Positions 1 through 5,439 of a stretch of 7,166 nt of DNA are shown here, in pieces. Under the pieces are notes generated by a model that saw nothing but the letters and a program-made list of their open reading frames with translations, was not told where the DNA came from and searched no databases. The stretch is from positions 29,005 to 36,170 of the forward strand of contig NVXB01000034.1 of assembly GCA_002746425.1 (NCBI GenBank). The letters run 5' to 3'. The DNA comes from Hyphomicrobiales bacterium. GTDB taxonomy: Bacteria; Pseudomonadota; Alphaproteobacteria; Rhizobiales; GCA-2746425. The position numbers and the translations under genes were made by a program. Within the stretch, counting starts at the first letter, position 1. The number at the start of each line of letters is the position of its first letter.

Positions 1-1221
1 CCAAAACTTCGTGTTGGAACTTTTGAAAATGATTCAATTACCCTGAAGCCTGGGCAAAAATTCACCCTGGATAGCGATCCGACGCCCGGTAACACCGAGC
101 GTGTATGTTTACCTCACCCCGAAATTCTGGAATCTTTGGAGCCGGGTCACGCTATTTTGCTGGACGATGGCCGCTTGCGTCTGGAAACCGTTAAGGTCAG
201 TGCCAAGGGTGCTGAAACTCGCGTGATTTCTGGTACAAAACTGTCCAACAAAAAGGGCGTTAGCCTGCCTGATACATTGATCCGCTCTGGTGCACTGACC
301 AAAAAAGATCGCTTGGATCTGACCGCCGCTCTCAAGGAAGATATCGATTGGATTGCGCTGTCCTTTGTACAGCGCCCCGAAGACCTTGCCGAAGTGCGTA
401 AAATTACACGCGGCACTGTTGGTGTTCTGGCCAAAATCGAAAAACCTCAGGCGCTGGAGCAAATCGACGAAATCATCGAATTGTCCGACGCGATCATGGT
501 TGCCCGTGGTGATCTGGGCGTGGAACTGCCCGTAGAGCGCGTTCCCGGCATTCAGAAAAACCTGATCACGCTGGCGCGTGAAGCTGGCAAGCCGGTTGTT
601 GTGGCCACACAGATGCTGGAATCGATGATTACAGCGCCGGTGCCAACCCGCGCTGAAGTTTCCGATGTTGCAACCGCTGTGTTTGACGGCGCTGACGCCG
701 TTATGTTGTCAGCAGAATCTGCAGCTGGTGATTACCCCGTTGAATCAGTTGAGACAATGAACCGGATTGCCGAGGAAGTTGAGCAAGATCCCAACTACTC
801 CAAAATCCTCAACGCACAGCGTGCAGAGGCAGAGCCAACCGGCGCCGATGCCATTTCTGCCGCCTCGCGCCAGATTGCCGAAACGCTCAAATTATCCGCC
901 ATTGTTTGTTACACCTCCTCTGGTGCAACCGGCATTCGCGCGGCGCGTGAGCGGCCAGAAACACCCATCATTGCGCTGTCTCCGGTCCGCAAAACGGCAC
1001 GCCGTCTTTCCATCGTCTGGGGCCTGCATTGCGTCGTCAATGAAGATGCCAAAAACGTAGATGGTATGGTCGATCAGGCTTGCCGCATTGCCTTTGATCA
1101 TGGTTTTGCAAAGCCCGGAGAGCGGATTATCATTTCCGCCGGTGTTCCCTTTGGCACGCCAGGTGCAACCAATTTGCTGCGCATTGCCTTTGTTGGCAGT
1201 GACGGTCTTTCCGGTATCTAA
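1..1221 (+). CDS. pyk: pyruvate kinase, 5'-truncated by window edge
   Basis: Pyruvate kinase transfers phosphate from phosphoenolpyruvate to ADP, giving pyruvate and ATP, the last step of glycolysis in the cytoplasm. The frame is open from base 1, so the true start lies upstream. 406 residues are present against roughly 480 usual for the family, so about 70 N-terminal residues are missing. Visible landmarks, numbered within the fragment: the B-domain segment with DDGRLRL; the active-site segment AKIEKPQA with the catalytic Lys145 and metal-ligand Glu147; VARGDLGVE with metal-ligand Asp171; the TQMLESM helix; the block ending in MLSAESAAGDYP; and a complete C-terminal allosteric domain ending with GTPGATNLLRI. 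A TTG at 136 is an internal codon, not the start. The TAA stop shares bases with the stop of the convergent hydrolase gene, and a hairpin immediately follows. The identification is secure. Confidence 0.97.
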   Translation, partial: PKLRVGTFENDSITLKPGQKFTLDSDPTPGNTERVCLPHPEILESLEPGHAILLDDGRLRLETVKVSAKGAETRVISGTKLSNKKGVSLPDTLIRSGALTKKDRLDLTAALKEDIDWIALSFVQRPEDLAEVRKITRGTVGVLAKIEKPQALEQIDEIIELSDAIMVARGDLGVELPVERVPGIQKNLITLAREAGKPVVVATQMLESMITAPVPTRAEVSDVATAVFDGADAVMLSAESAAGDYPVESVETMNRIAEEVEQDPNYSKILNAQRAEAEPTGADAISAASRQIAETLKLSAIVCYTSSGATGIRAARERPETPIIALSPVRKTARRLSIVWGLHCVVNEDAKNVDGMVDQACRIAFDHGFAKPGERIIISAGVPFGTPGATNLLRIAFVGSDGLSGI

Positions 1222-2189
1222 AAGCTAGCCGATAGCTTTTCCTGAAATACTTTAATGGCTGCAACGACATCTTCGTTGCGGCCATGATGCGGCATGTGCC
1301 CGCAATTTTCATATTCAATCAGCTCAACATGTTGCAAATCACGCTTCAAACCGTGGGAGTGCAAATGTGGCCAGACAACGCTGTCTCGTGTGCCGGTTAA
1401 AACCAGTGCGGGGCAACTGATCTGGCCATAATCTTGCGACAAGGCAGCAAGGTTGGTTTTTAAATTGGCAACATCTTGCGCATTGGCAGCAAAATTGCTT
1501 GGCCGCAGCACCAGCTGCGCCGCAACTCTATGGGCATAATCATCCGGCATGGCATCCGGCGCAAAAACACCCGATACAGCATCGGATAGCAGTTTGAGAC
1601 CAAGTGGCAGCGCAAACACCCAAGAGAACAGCGGCCCCACAATGCGGTGGCCCGCAAGGCGGTAATACAACGATACACCACCGGGCCAAGGATGCGTCGC
1701 TGGCGCGATAAACACCGCGCCTGCAATGTACTTGCCATGGCGCAAAGCGAAAGCCGCCACCACCGCACAGCCCCAGGAATGGCCAACCAGCGTTGCTTGC
1801 GAAATCCCCAGCCTATTGAGCAATTGTGCAATCACATCCGCCTGCAACCGTGGATCGGAATACCGCGCATGGGGCCGCGTGCTGTGACCATGCCCCGGAC
1901 GATCAACAAAAATCATCCGTTGGTTTGATGAAAACCTATCGCCAAATGCCAACATCGCATCCCGCGATGAACTGCTGGCCCCATGGACGAAAACCAGTGG
2001 TGGTTTGCCCATGTCGGCATCAGCGCTGTTACAGTCCACATAGTGCAACTGCACATCGGCGATTTGAACCGTGGTGCCTTGGGCGGGATACCGCGCCTCA
2101 ATCTCATGTGTCTTATAATGGGAATACAGCACGGCGATAATGGCAGCGCTCACCAACACTCCGGCCAGAATGGTAAAAAACATAATCAT
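1218..2189 (-). CDS. membrane-anchored alpha/beta hydrolase
   Basis: Alpha/beta-hydrolase-fold protein of 323 residues; substrate unknown. Residues 3-21 form one hydrophobic segment (FFTILAGVLVSAAIIAVLY), so the protein is probably anchored by its N-terminus with the catalytic domain outside the cytoplasm. Fold landmarks: the oxyanion strand VFVHGASSSS (His69-Gly70), VDRPGHGHS, the nucleophile elbow GHSWG (Ser138), Asp269 in GTRDSVVW and His298 in NCGHMPHH, giving a full Ser-Asp-His triad. A helical lid region lies at about 170-245. An in-frame TTG precedes the chosen ATG by one codon, and another ATG lies two codons downstream; no clear Shine-Dalgarno sequence decides between them. It lies 49 bases downstream of the TPR gene on the same strand, probably co-transcribed. 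Its last residues (KLSASF) are encoded by the terminator hairpin shared with pyk, and its TAG stop overlaps the pyk TAA. The fold is certain, the reaction is not. Confidence 0.9.
   Translation of the reverse strand: MIMFFTILAGVLVSAAIIAVLYSHYKTHEIEARYPAQGTTVQIADVQLHYVDCNSADADMGKPPLVFVHGASSSSRDAMLAFGDRFSSNQRMIFVDRPGHGHSTRPHARYSDPRLQADVIAQLLNRLGISQATLVGHSWGCAVVAAFALRHGKYIAGAVFIAPATHPWPGGVSLYYRLAGHRIVGPLFSWVFALPLGLKLLSDAVSGVFAPDAMPDDYAHRVAAQLVLRPSNFAANAQDVANLKTNLAALSQDYGQISCPALVLTGTRDSVVWPHLHSHGLKRDLQHVELIEYENCGHMPHHGRNEDVVAAIKVFQEKLSASF
1220..1240. terminator. bidirectional terminator-like hairpin between pyk and the hydrolase gene
   Basis: Perfect inverted repeat: AAAAGCTA (1220-1227), 5-base loop, TAGCTTTT (1233-1240). 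The A-rich and T-rich arms give a U-run on either strand. The stem has only two G-C pairs, so termination may be modest. It starts inside the pyk stop codon and lies within the last codons of the convergent hydrolase gene. Confidence 0.55.
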
Positions 2190-2238
2190 CAAACGAAAGG
2201 GGCCAGACAGGCTACCGAACAGACTAAAAGAACAGTGC

Positions 2239-2823
2239 TCAGATGGTTTGCCCTATGGCGCTGGTTTCCAGCGTTTCCAGCTCTTTCTTCACATTGTCCT
2301 GATACGGGTTGAGCACAATAGAGCGGTGCAGCGCTTCGTAGGCTTTCTTGTCTTCGCCCAGTTCTTCCAGAATAAGGCCCAGCCCGGTAAGCGCCCCATA
2401 ATGGCGCGGCTCAAGCGCCAGGGTGACGGCAATATCGGCCAGCGAGCGACCATAATCATCGCTTAGGTAAAACACCGTGGCGCGGCGGTTCCAGGCTTCG
2501 GCAAATTCCGGCTCCATGGCAATGAGCTGATCCAGCACATCAATCGCCAAAGAGTAATCCTTATTGCCAATAGCATCATCAGCGCGCGACAGCAGCAACT
2601 CTGCGGTTTCGCCCTTGGCAGAACGCCAGATTTCATCAATTTGCCCCGACAACCGATCTGCCTCAAGGGGCGATTCGGCGGTTTTCAGCTCCTCAAACAA
2701 CCGTTCAAGGCGCGGGTCATCAGCTATCGATTTGGCGGAGGCTATGGACGGTGCAAGCGGAATCAGCAGCAAAGCCCCAAGGGCCAGCATAATGCGCGAA
2801 AAGAGAGCAAGGCGTTTAATCAT
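2239..2823 (-). CDS. periplasmic tetratricopeptide repeat protein
   Basis: 194-residue exported TPR protein, probably periplasmic. Residues 1-30 are a signal peptide: positive MIKR, a hydrophobic core, and an ASA site before Lys31. An acidic helical segment (31-73) precedes three TPR-like units at about 74-106, 107-140 and 141-174. The third is the clearest, with ALTGLGLILEELGEDKKAYEALHRSI followed by LNP. A short helix caps the array. TPR arrays bind other proteins and have no catalytic role; no partner can be named from the sequence. The ATG at 2823 gives a complete signal peptide. The upstream bases lack a clear ribosome binding site. The gene has its own candidate promoter just beyond the rpmJ terminator and probably heads a two-gene unit with the hydrolase. 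A TPR protein near pyk and rpmJ matches my memory of rhizobial gene order. Confidence 0.9.
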   Translation of the reverse strand: MIKRLALFSRIMLALGALLLIPLAPSIASAKSIADDPRLERLFEELKTAESPLEADRLSGQIDEIWRSAKGETAELLLSRADDAIGNKDYSLAIDVLDQLIAMEPEFAEAWNRRATVFYLSDDYGRSLADIAVTLALEPRHYGALTGLGLILEELGEDKKAYEALHRSIVLNPYQDNVKKELETLETSAIGQTI

Positions 2824-2892
2824 GGCAGGAGCTTAACCCGCCATCATGCACTTGCCAATCACTTCCGCGCGATGACCGCAAAGGGCGCGCGT

Positions 2893-2921
2893 GTTGAACA
2901 CAAAAGAGGGTGCATGGTCAA
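2893..2921 (-). promoter_or_regulatory. candidate sigma-70 promoter for the TPR gene
   Basis: On the minus strand a TTGACC -35 (2916-2921) is followed after 17 bases by a poor -10, TTCAAC (2893-2898). It sits next to the rpmJ terminator and about 70 bases before the TPR start codon. The -35 is good (5/6) and the -10 weak (3/6), so the call rests mainly on position and spacing. Confidence 0.35.
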
Positions 2922-2924
2922 CGC

Positions 2925-2957
2925 AAAAAGGGCTCGTGAAATAACTCTCACGTGCCC
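2925..2957 (-). terminator. intrinsic terminator of rpmJ
   Basis: Read on the minus strand: GGGCACGTGA (2957-2948), 8-base loop, TCACGAGCCC (2939-2930), then TTTTT (2929-2925). The 10-position stem has a single A-A mismatch and the loop is short. It lies 29 bases after the rpmJ stop. This is a standard Rho-independent terminator and separates rpmJ from the TPR gene. Confidence 0.85.
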
Positions 2958-2986
2958 AATTAGCGACTAAAACCAACAGTTTCTAA

Positions 2987-3112
2987 TTAGCCCTGACGAG
3001 CTTTGAAACGTGGCTTAACCTTATTGATGATATATACGCGGCCACGGCGACGAACCACACGATTGTTACGATCGCGAGTTTTAAGTGAACGCAGGGAATT
3101 TTTGACTTTCAT
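2987..3112 (-). CDS. rpmJ: 50S ribosomal protein bL36 (L36), Cys-free form
   Basis: 41-residue basic protein of the large ribosomal subunit, starting MKVKNSLRSLK and ending KPRFKARQG, with the conserved VRRRGRVYIINK core. The length is full for this form. The four zinc-binding positions (Cys/His) of the zinc-ribbon type of L36 are absent, so this is the zinc-independent (C-minus) form, which to my knowledge is the usual one in alphaproteobacteria. The ATG at 3112 is the only sensible start; the upstream bases carry only a weak purine stretch (TTGAG). It is flanked by an intrinsic terminator downstream and tRNA-Val upstream, on the same strand. The identification is secure despite the small size. 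Confidence 0.96.
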   Translation of the reverse strand: MKVKNSLRSLKTRDRNNRVVRRRGRVYIINKVKPRFKARQG

Positions 3113-3199
3113 CGTACTAACTCAAGCTTTTCTATTTCCAGGCCATCTCCCCACAGCGCCATTGGTGTCGCTTGTGGTTCAACAATTTCAAATTCCAAA

Positions 3200-3219
3200 T
3201 TCTGAAACATTCAGAAAAA
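3200..3219 (-). terminator. possible terminator or processing hairpin after tRNA-Val
   Basis: Directly after the encoded CCA the minus strand reads TTTTT, followed by a 7-bp perfect inverted repeat, TTCTGAA / TTCAGAA (3210-3216 and 3200-3206, 3-base loop), and then TTT. The stem is A/T-rich and short, so it may be weak or only a 3'-trailer structure. Confidence 0.3.
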
Positions 3220-3294
<75 letters not shown>

Positions 3295-3345
3295 CGCATA
3301 TTCCATATCTTCACAGATCACGAATAAGGAGATGACGCGATATAC

Positions 3346-3371
3346 AAAAGGCGCTCGCGCTACGCAAGGCC
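3346..3371 (-). terminator. weak terminator candidate downstream of cpdR
   Basis: A GC-rich self-complementary stretch on the minus strand (GGCC...GCG TAG CGC...GCGCC, 3371-3350) is followed by TTTT (3349-3346). The stem is interrupted by an internal loop. It lies about 30 bases after the cpdR stop and before tRNA-Val, so position supports it more than structure does. Confidence 0.3.
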
Positions 3372-3400
3372 TAATGCAGTAAATAGCACTACAAATGCAC

Positions 3401-3760
3401 TTATGCGGCCAGCAAACGGTCTACTTCGGTTACCAACTCGCGAAGATGGAACGGTTTGGACAATACTTTGGCATCTTTTGGCGCATTGGAATCCGGGTTC
3501 AGTGCAACAGCAGCGAATCCGGTGATGAACATAACCTTCAAATCCGGATCAAGCTCTGTGGCTTTGCGTGCCAGCTCAATGCCATCCATTTCCGGCATGA
3601 CAATATCTGTCAGCAAAACAGTAAACGGTTCCTCGCGCATACGATCATAAGCGCTCTGGCCATTGTCGAAATCAATAACCGTATGACCGGCATTTTGCAG
3701 CGCCTTGGCAAGGAAACGGCGCATATCATCATCATCTTCTGCAAGCAAAATGTGAGCCAT
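3401..3760 (-). CDS. cpdR: single-domain response regulator CpdR
   Basis: 119-residue stand-alone receiver domain with no output domain. The acidic pocket is Glu8-Asp9-Asp10, the phospho-acceptor Asp52 lies in LLTDIVMPEMDG, and Thr80 (MFITG) and Lys102 (LSKPFHLREL) complete the switch site. The motif block FITGFAAVALNPDS before SKPFHLREL is typical of CpdR. In Caulobacter, CpdR is phosphorylated through CckA-ChpT; the unphosphorylated form directs ClpXP to the pole and promotes degradation of CtrA and other substrates. In Sinorhizobium, CpdR1 is needed for normal cell cycle and symbiosis. The C-terminus is LLAA, resembling a ClpX-recognised tag. The ATG at 3760 gives the standard N-terminus MAHILLAEDD; a weak GAAAG lies about 15 bases upstream. 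The neighbouring tRNA-Val, N-formylglutamate amidohydrolase-like and hisN genes fit my recollection of the rhizobial cpdR locus. Confidence 0.93.
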   Translation of the reverse strand: MAHILLAEDDDDMRRFLAKALQNAGHTVIDFDNGQSAYDRMREEPFTVLLTDIVMPEMDGIELARKATELDPDLKVMFITGFAAVALNPDSNAPKDAKVLSKPFHLRELVTEVDRLLAA

Positions 3761-4047
3761 AGATCTTTAACTTTCTTTTTCAGCCAGCTCTCGCCAGTTT
3801 TTATCGTCTTATCTTTTAACCAAGCTGACACGGCCTTTACGGCCGTTTAGAAGGTACAGCTTATTTTCCCGATATGTTTGAAACAAATTTTCCGCACATT
3901 TCAAGCAAACACAGCTCTTTATGCGCATATATGGTAAACACCCAATTTAGCTTTTGGACCTTTTATCAAAGGCCCGCGAGCTTGGCGAATGTAACAGCTC
4001 CAGACATTTATCGACGTATTTATACAAATATGCCAGACTAATGCTTA
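3761..4047. promoter_or_regulatory. divergent intergenic region, cpdR / N-formylglutamate amidohydrolase-like gene
   Basis: 287 A/T-rich bases without a credible gene, which must hold the promoters of two divergent genes. Two inverted repeats are visible. ACGGCC-TTTAC-GGCCGT (3830-3846) is 70 bases from the cpdR start, probably in its leader. GGACCTTT-TATC-AAAGGCCC (3956-3975) has an 8-position stem with one A-C mismatch, or a G-U pair when read on the minus strand. No full CtrA site (TTAA-N7-TTAA) and no GANTC methylation site was found by eye. No convincing -35/-10 pair stands out on either strand. Confidence 0.5.
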
Positions 4048-5073
4048 ATGACTAGTGAGCCAAACACACAAAGCCCGGTAATTGCGCATCTGGAACCTCA
4101 GTTATGCCCGCAATTCATGCCGTATCACGACTTTGAGCATGCGCCCTCTTTCGAGGTGCTTGGGCATGAAAACCAAACGCAGCCGGTGATTTTCAACTCT
4201 CCCCACAGCGGATGCCACTATCCAGACCGTTTTATTGCGCTTTCGCGGCTTAACCGCACATCAATCCGCGCTTCCGAGGATATGGCCGTGGACCGATTGT
4301 TCAGCCATGTGCCAAGCCTTGGGGCCGTTTTGCAAAAGGCCAATTTCCCGCGCGCCTATCTGGATGTGAACCGCGAGCCCTATGAGCTGGATGCGGGCAT
4401 GTTTTCAACGCCGCTGCCGCCCTATGCCAACACACGCTCGATACGGGTTAATGGCGGCCTTGGCACCATCGCCAAGATTGTTGCGGAAAACCACAATATC
4501 TACGCATCAAAACTAGACACCGATGATGCGCTGGCCCGTATTGAGCTGATCTACCGGCCCTATCACGATACGTTGCGACATTTGCTTGCCAGCACCCATA
4601 CGCGCTTCAACAAGGCATTCCTCATCGATTGTCATTCGATGCCGTCACAAACCAGGCCATCACAAACAGGAACAAGCCAAATAGGATCAGGCCAGGCAGG
4701 CAGCGCCAAACGCTCGTTTTATCAAAAGCGTCGCCCGGATTTCATTCTTGGCGACCGCTATGGCACCAGCTGCCGCAATGATGTGGTCGATCACGCCGTC
4801 AAGCTGTTGCGGGGGGCAGGTTTTGTTGTCACTAAAAACAGGCCCTATGCGGGCGGTTTTATCACCGAGCATTACGGGCGGCCCCAGCGCCAGCTCCACG
4901 CCCTGCAGATAGAGATTAACCGTAGCCTGTATATGGATGAAGATACGCTGGAACTGCATGATGGTTTTCCCAAATTGCAAGCAGCCCTTGCAATTTTTAC
5001 CGAAAATCTTTTGGCCCATCCGGCCTTTGCGCAAGAGGCAAGCGTGCCCGCACAGAACCTCGCCGCCGAATAA
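4048..5073 (+). CDS. N-formylglutamate amidohydrolase family protein
   Basis: 341-residue member of the N-formylglutamate amidohydrolase (FGase) family, zinc-type amidases. The founding member hydrolyses N-formyl-L-glutamate to glutamate and formate in histidine degradation. Visible family blocks: NSPHSG (50-55), EDMAVDRLF (77-85), DVNREPYELD (106-115), DCHSMPS (194-200), PDFILGDRYGTSC (230-242), NRPYAGGFITEHYG (264-277) and EINRSLYMDE (289-298). Conserved His, Glu and Asp residues suitable for metal binding and catalysis are present. Between DCHSMP and PDFILGD lies a four-unit pentapeptide repeat (199-218) that looks like a recent insertion in a loop. The first 25 residues look poorly conserved; an in-frame ATG at 4117 would start at MPYHDFEHAPS and is an alternative start, with no Shine-Dalgarno sequence favouring either. 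No other hut gene is nearby, so a role in histidine breakdown is not shown and the substrate could be another N-acylated compound. Confidence 0.88.
   Translation: MTSEPNTQSPVIAHLEPQLCPQFMPYHDFEHAPSFEVLGHENQTQPVIFNSPHSGCHYPDRFIALSRLNRTSIRASEDMAVDRLFSHVPSLGAVLQKANFPRAYLDVNREPYELDAGMFSTPLPPYANTRSIRVNGGLGTIAKIVAENHNIYASKLDTDDALARIELIYRPYHDTLRHLLASTHTRFNKAFLIDCHSMPSQTRPSQTGTSQIGSGQAGSAKRSFYQKRRPDFILGDRYGTSCRNDVVDHAVKLLRGAGFVVTKNRPYAGGFITEHYGRPQRQLHALQIEINRSLYMDEDTLELHDGFPKLQAALAIFTENLLAHPAFAQEASVPAQNLAAE
4642..4701 (+). repeat. four 15-base tandem repeats encoding pentapeptides
   Basis: Four in-frame units of 15 bases encode PSQTR, PSQTG, TSQIG and SGQAG. The first two are nearly identical at DNA level (CCRTCACAAAC core); the last two are diverged. 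Gln is fixed at position 3 of each unit. The array lies in a loop of the amidohydrolase-like protein between two conserved blocks. Confidence 0.8.
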
Positions 5074-5110
5074 TACGCCACTCAGAAACTGTTGAAACCA
5101 AACGGCAGGC

Positions 5111-5141
5111 AAAAAAAAGCCGTAGCACAAAGCCACGGCTT
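5111..5141 (-). terminator. intrinsic terminator of the small RNA
   Basis: The minus strand has AAGCCGT...ACGGCTT, a 7-bp perfect stem extended by two further pairs past one mismatch, with a 5-base loop, followed by six more T (eight T in all, two of them in the stem). The plus strand has no T-run after the stem, so polarity is clearly minus. With no minus-strand protein gene upstream, it marks the end of a non-coding transcript. Confidence 0.88.
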
Positions 5142-5206
5142 GAAGTCTGGGAGGAAACGCCCAATTTGGGCAATAGCAGCATTAGGGAGGAACGAAATGC
5201 TGCTAT
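5111..5206 (-). ncRNA. trans-acting small RNA, suhB/MmgR-like
   Basis: Predicted RNA of about 96 nucleotides on the minus strand. From 5' to 3' it has an 11-bp perfect stem (5206-5196 with 5183-5173) closing the loop UCGUUCCUCCCU; a short hairpin GCCCA-AAU-UGGGC (5171-5159); a 17-base unpaired linker containing UUUCCUCCCA (5158-5142); and an AAGCCGU / ACGGCUU terminator stem (5141-5132 with 5126-5117) ending in a run of eight U. The predicted start is exactly the first base of stem 1. Two CCUCCC anti-Shine-Dalgarno motifs, one in the loop and one in the linker, suggest pairing with ribosome binding sites of target mRNAs. From memory, the alphaproteobacterial suhB RNA (called mmgR in Sinorhizobium, where it limits polyhydroxybutyrate storage) has a conserved UUUCCUCCCU, a similar size, and was named for its position near suhB, an inositol monophosphatase-family gene. 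Here an IMPase-family gene lies divergently upstream. Being a small RNA gene is well supported; the family name is likely but not proven. The 3' end converges on the amidohydrolase-like gene with 37 bases between them. Confidence 0.82.
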
Positions 5207-5212
5207 GCACAC

Positions 5213-5242
5213 AAGATGTCGCTGCAACGCACAAAAGTCAAG
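5213..5242 (-). promoter_or_regulatory. sigma-70 promoter of the small RNA
   Basis: On the minus strand CTTGACT (TTGACT at 5241-5236) matches the alphaproteobacterial -35 consensus. After exactly 17 bases comes CATCTT (5218-5213) as a poor -10. Initiation six to seven bases further gives A5206, the first base of the small RNA's first stem, which independently supports the call. Confidence 0.65.
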
Positions 5243-5439
5243 TATCTCGCCGCGTCAGGTTTTCGCAATTCCCATTGCTTGCGCGTTACTCTCGACCTAA
5301 ATTGGAATTTCAAACGCTTCTCAACCTTCAAAACCCTCGTGATCAGTAATTTTTAATTATAATTATCAACATGTTATGTAATTATGACTGAGAACAGATC
5401 GCCGGACCATCAAAGCCATGCCAAGGATGCATATCTGCC
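5243..5439. promoter_or_regulatory. intergenic leader region upstream of hisN
   Basis: About 200 bases between the small RNA promoter and hisN with no credible gene. The last 90 bases are A/T-rich and include a perfect TATAAT at 5358-5363, though without a recognisable -35 at 15-19 bases. A weaker alternative is TTGCTT (5275-5280), 17 bases, TAAATT (5298-5303). GCAAT-TCCC-ATTGC (5266-5279) is a small hairpin. AAGGA (5423-5427) lies 12 bases before the hisN ATG, farther than ideal for a ribosome binding site. Confidence 0.35.

Noticed and set aside
136..138. TTG as a start codon for pyruvate kinase
   Set aside because: The frame is open to base 1 with family-like sequence upstream, so the gene is cut by the window edge.
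4642..4701. CRISPR-like or regulatory repeat array
   Set aside because: Units are only 15 bases, contiguous, in frame with the coding sequence and without spacers, so this is a coding tandem repeat.
4687..5136. Minus-strand open frame of about 150 codons
   Set aside because: It overlaps conserved blocks of the N-formylglutamate amidohydrolase-like gene and runs through the sRNA terminator; it is a shadow of the real gene.
5197..5349. Plus-strand 50-codon open frame (MLLCTQDVAATHK...) with a perfect-looking GGGAGG ribosome binding site 6 bases before its ATG
   Set aside because: The GGGAGG is the complement of the small RNA's CCUCCC loop, and the ATG lies in the complement of its first stem. 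The peptide is unlike any domain I know, and the minus-strand promoter and terminator explain the region better.
5111..5400. 6S RNA as an explanation for the non-coding stretch before hisN
   Set aside because: 6S is a single long rod with a central bubble. Here there are three consecutive independent hairpins, exposed CCUCCC motifs and a length of only about 96 nt.
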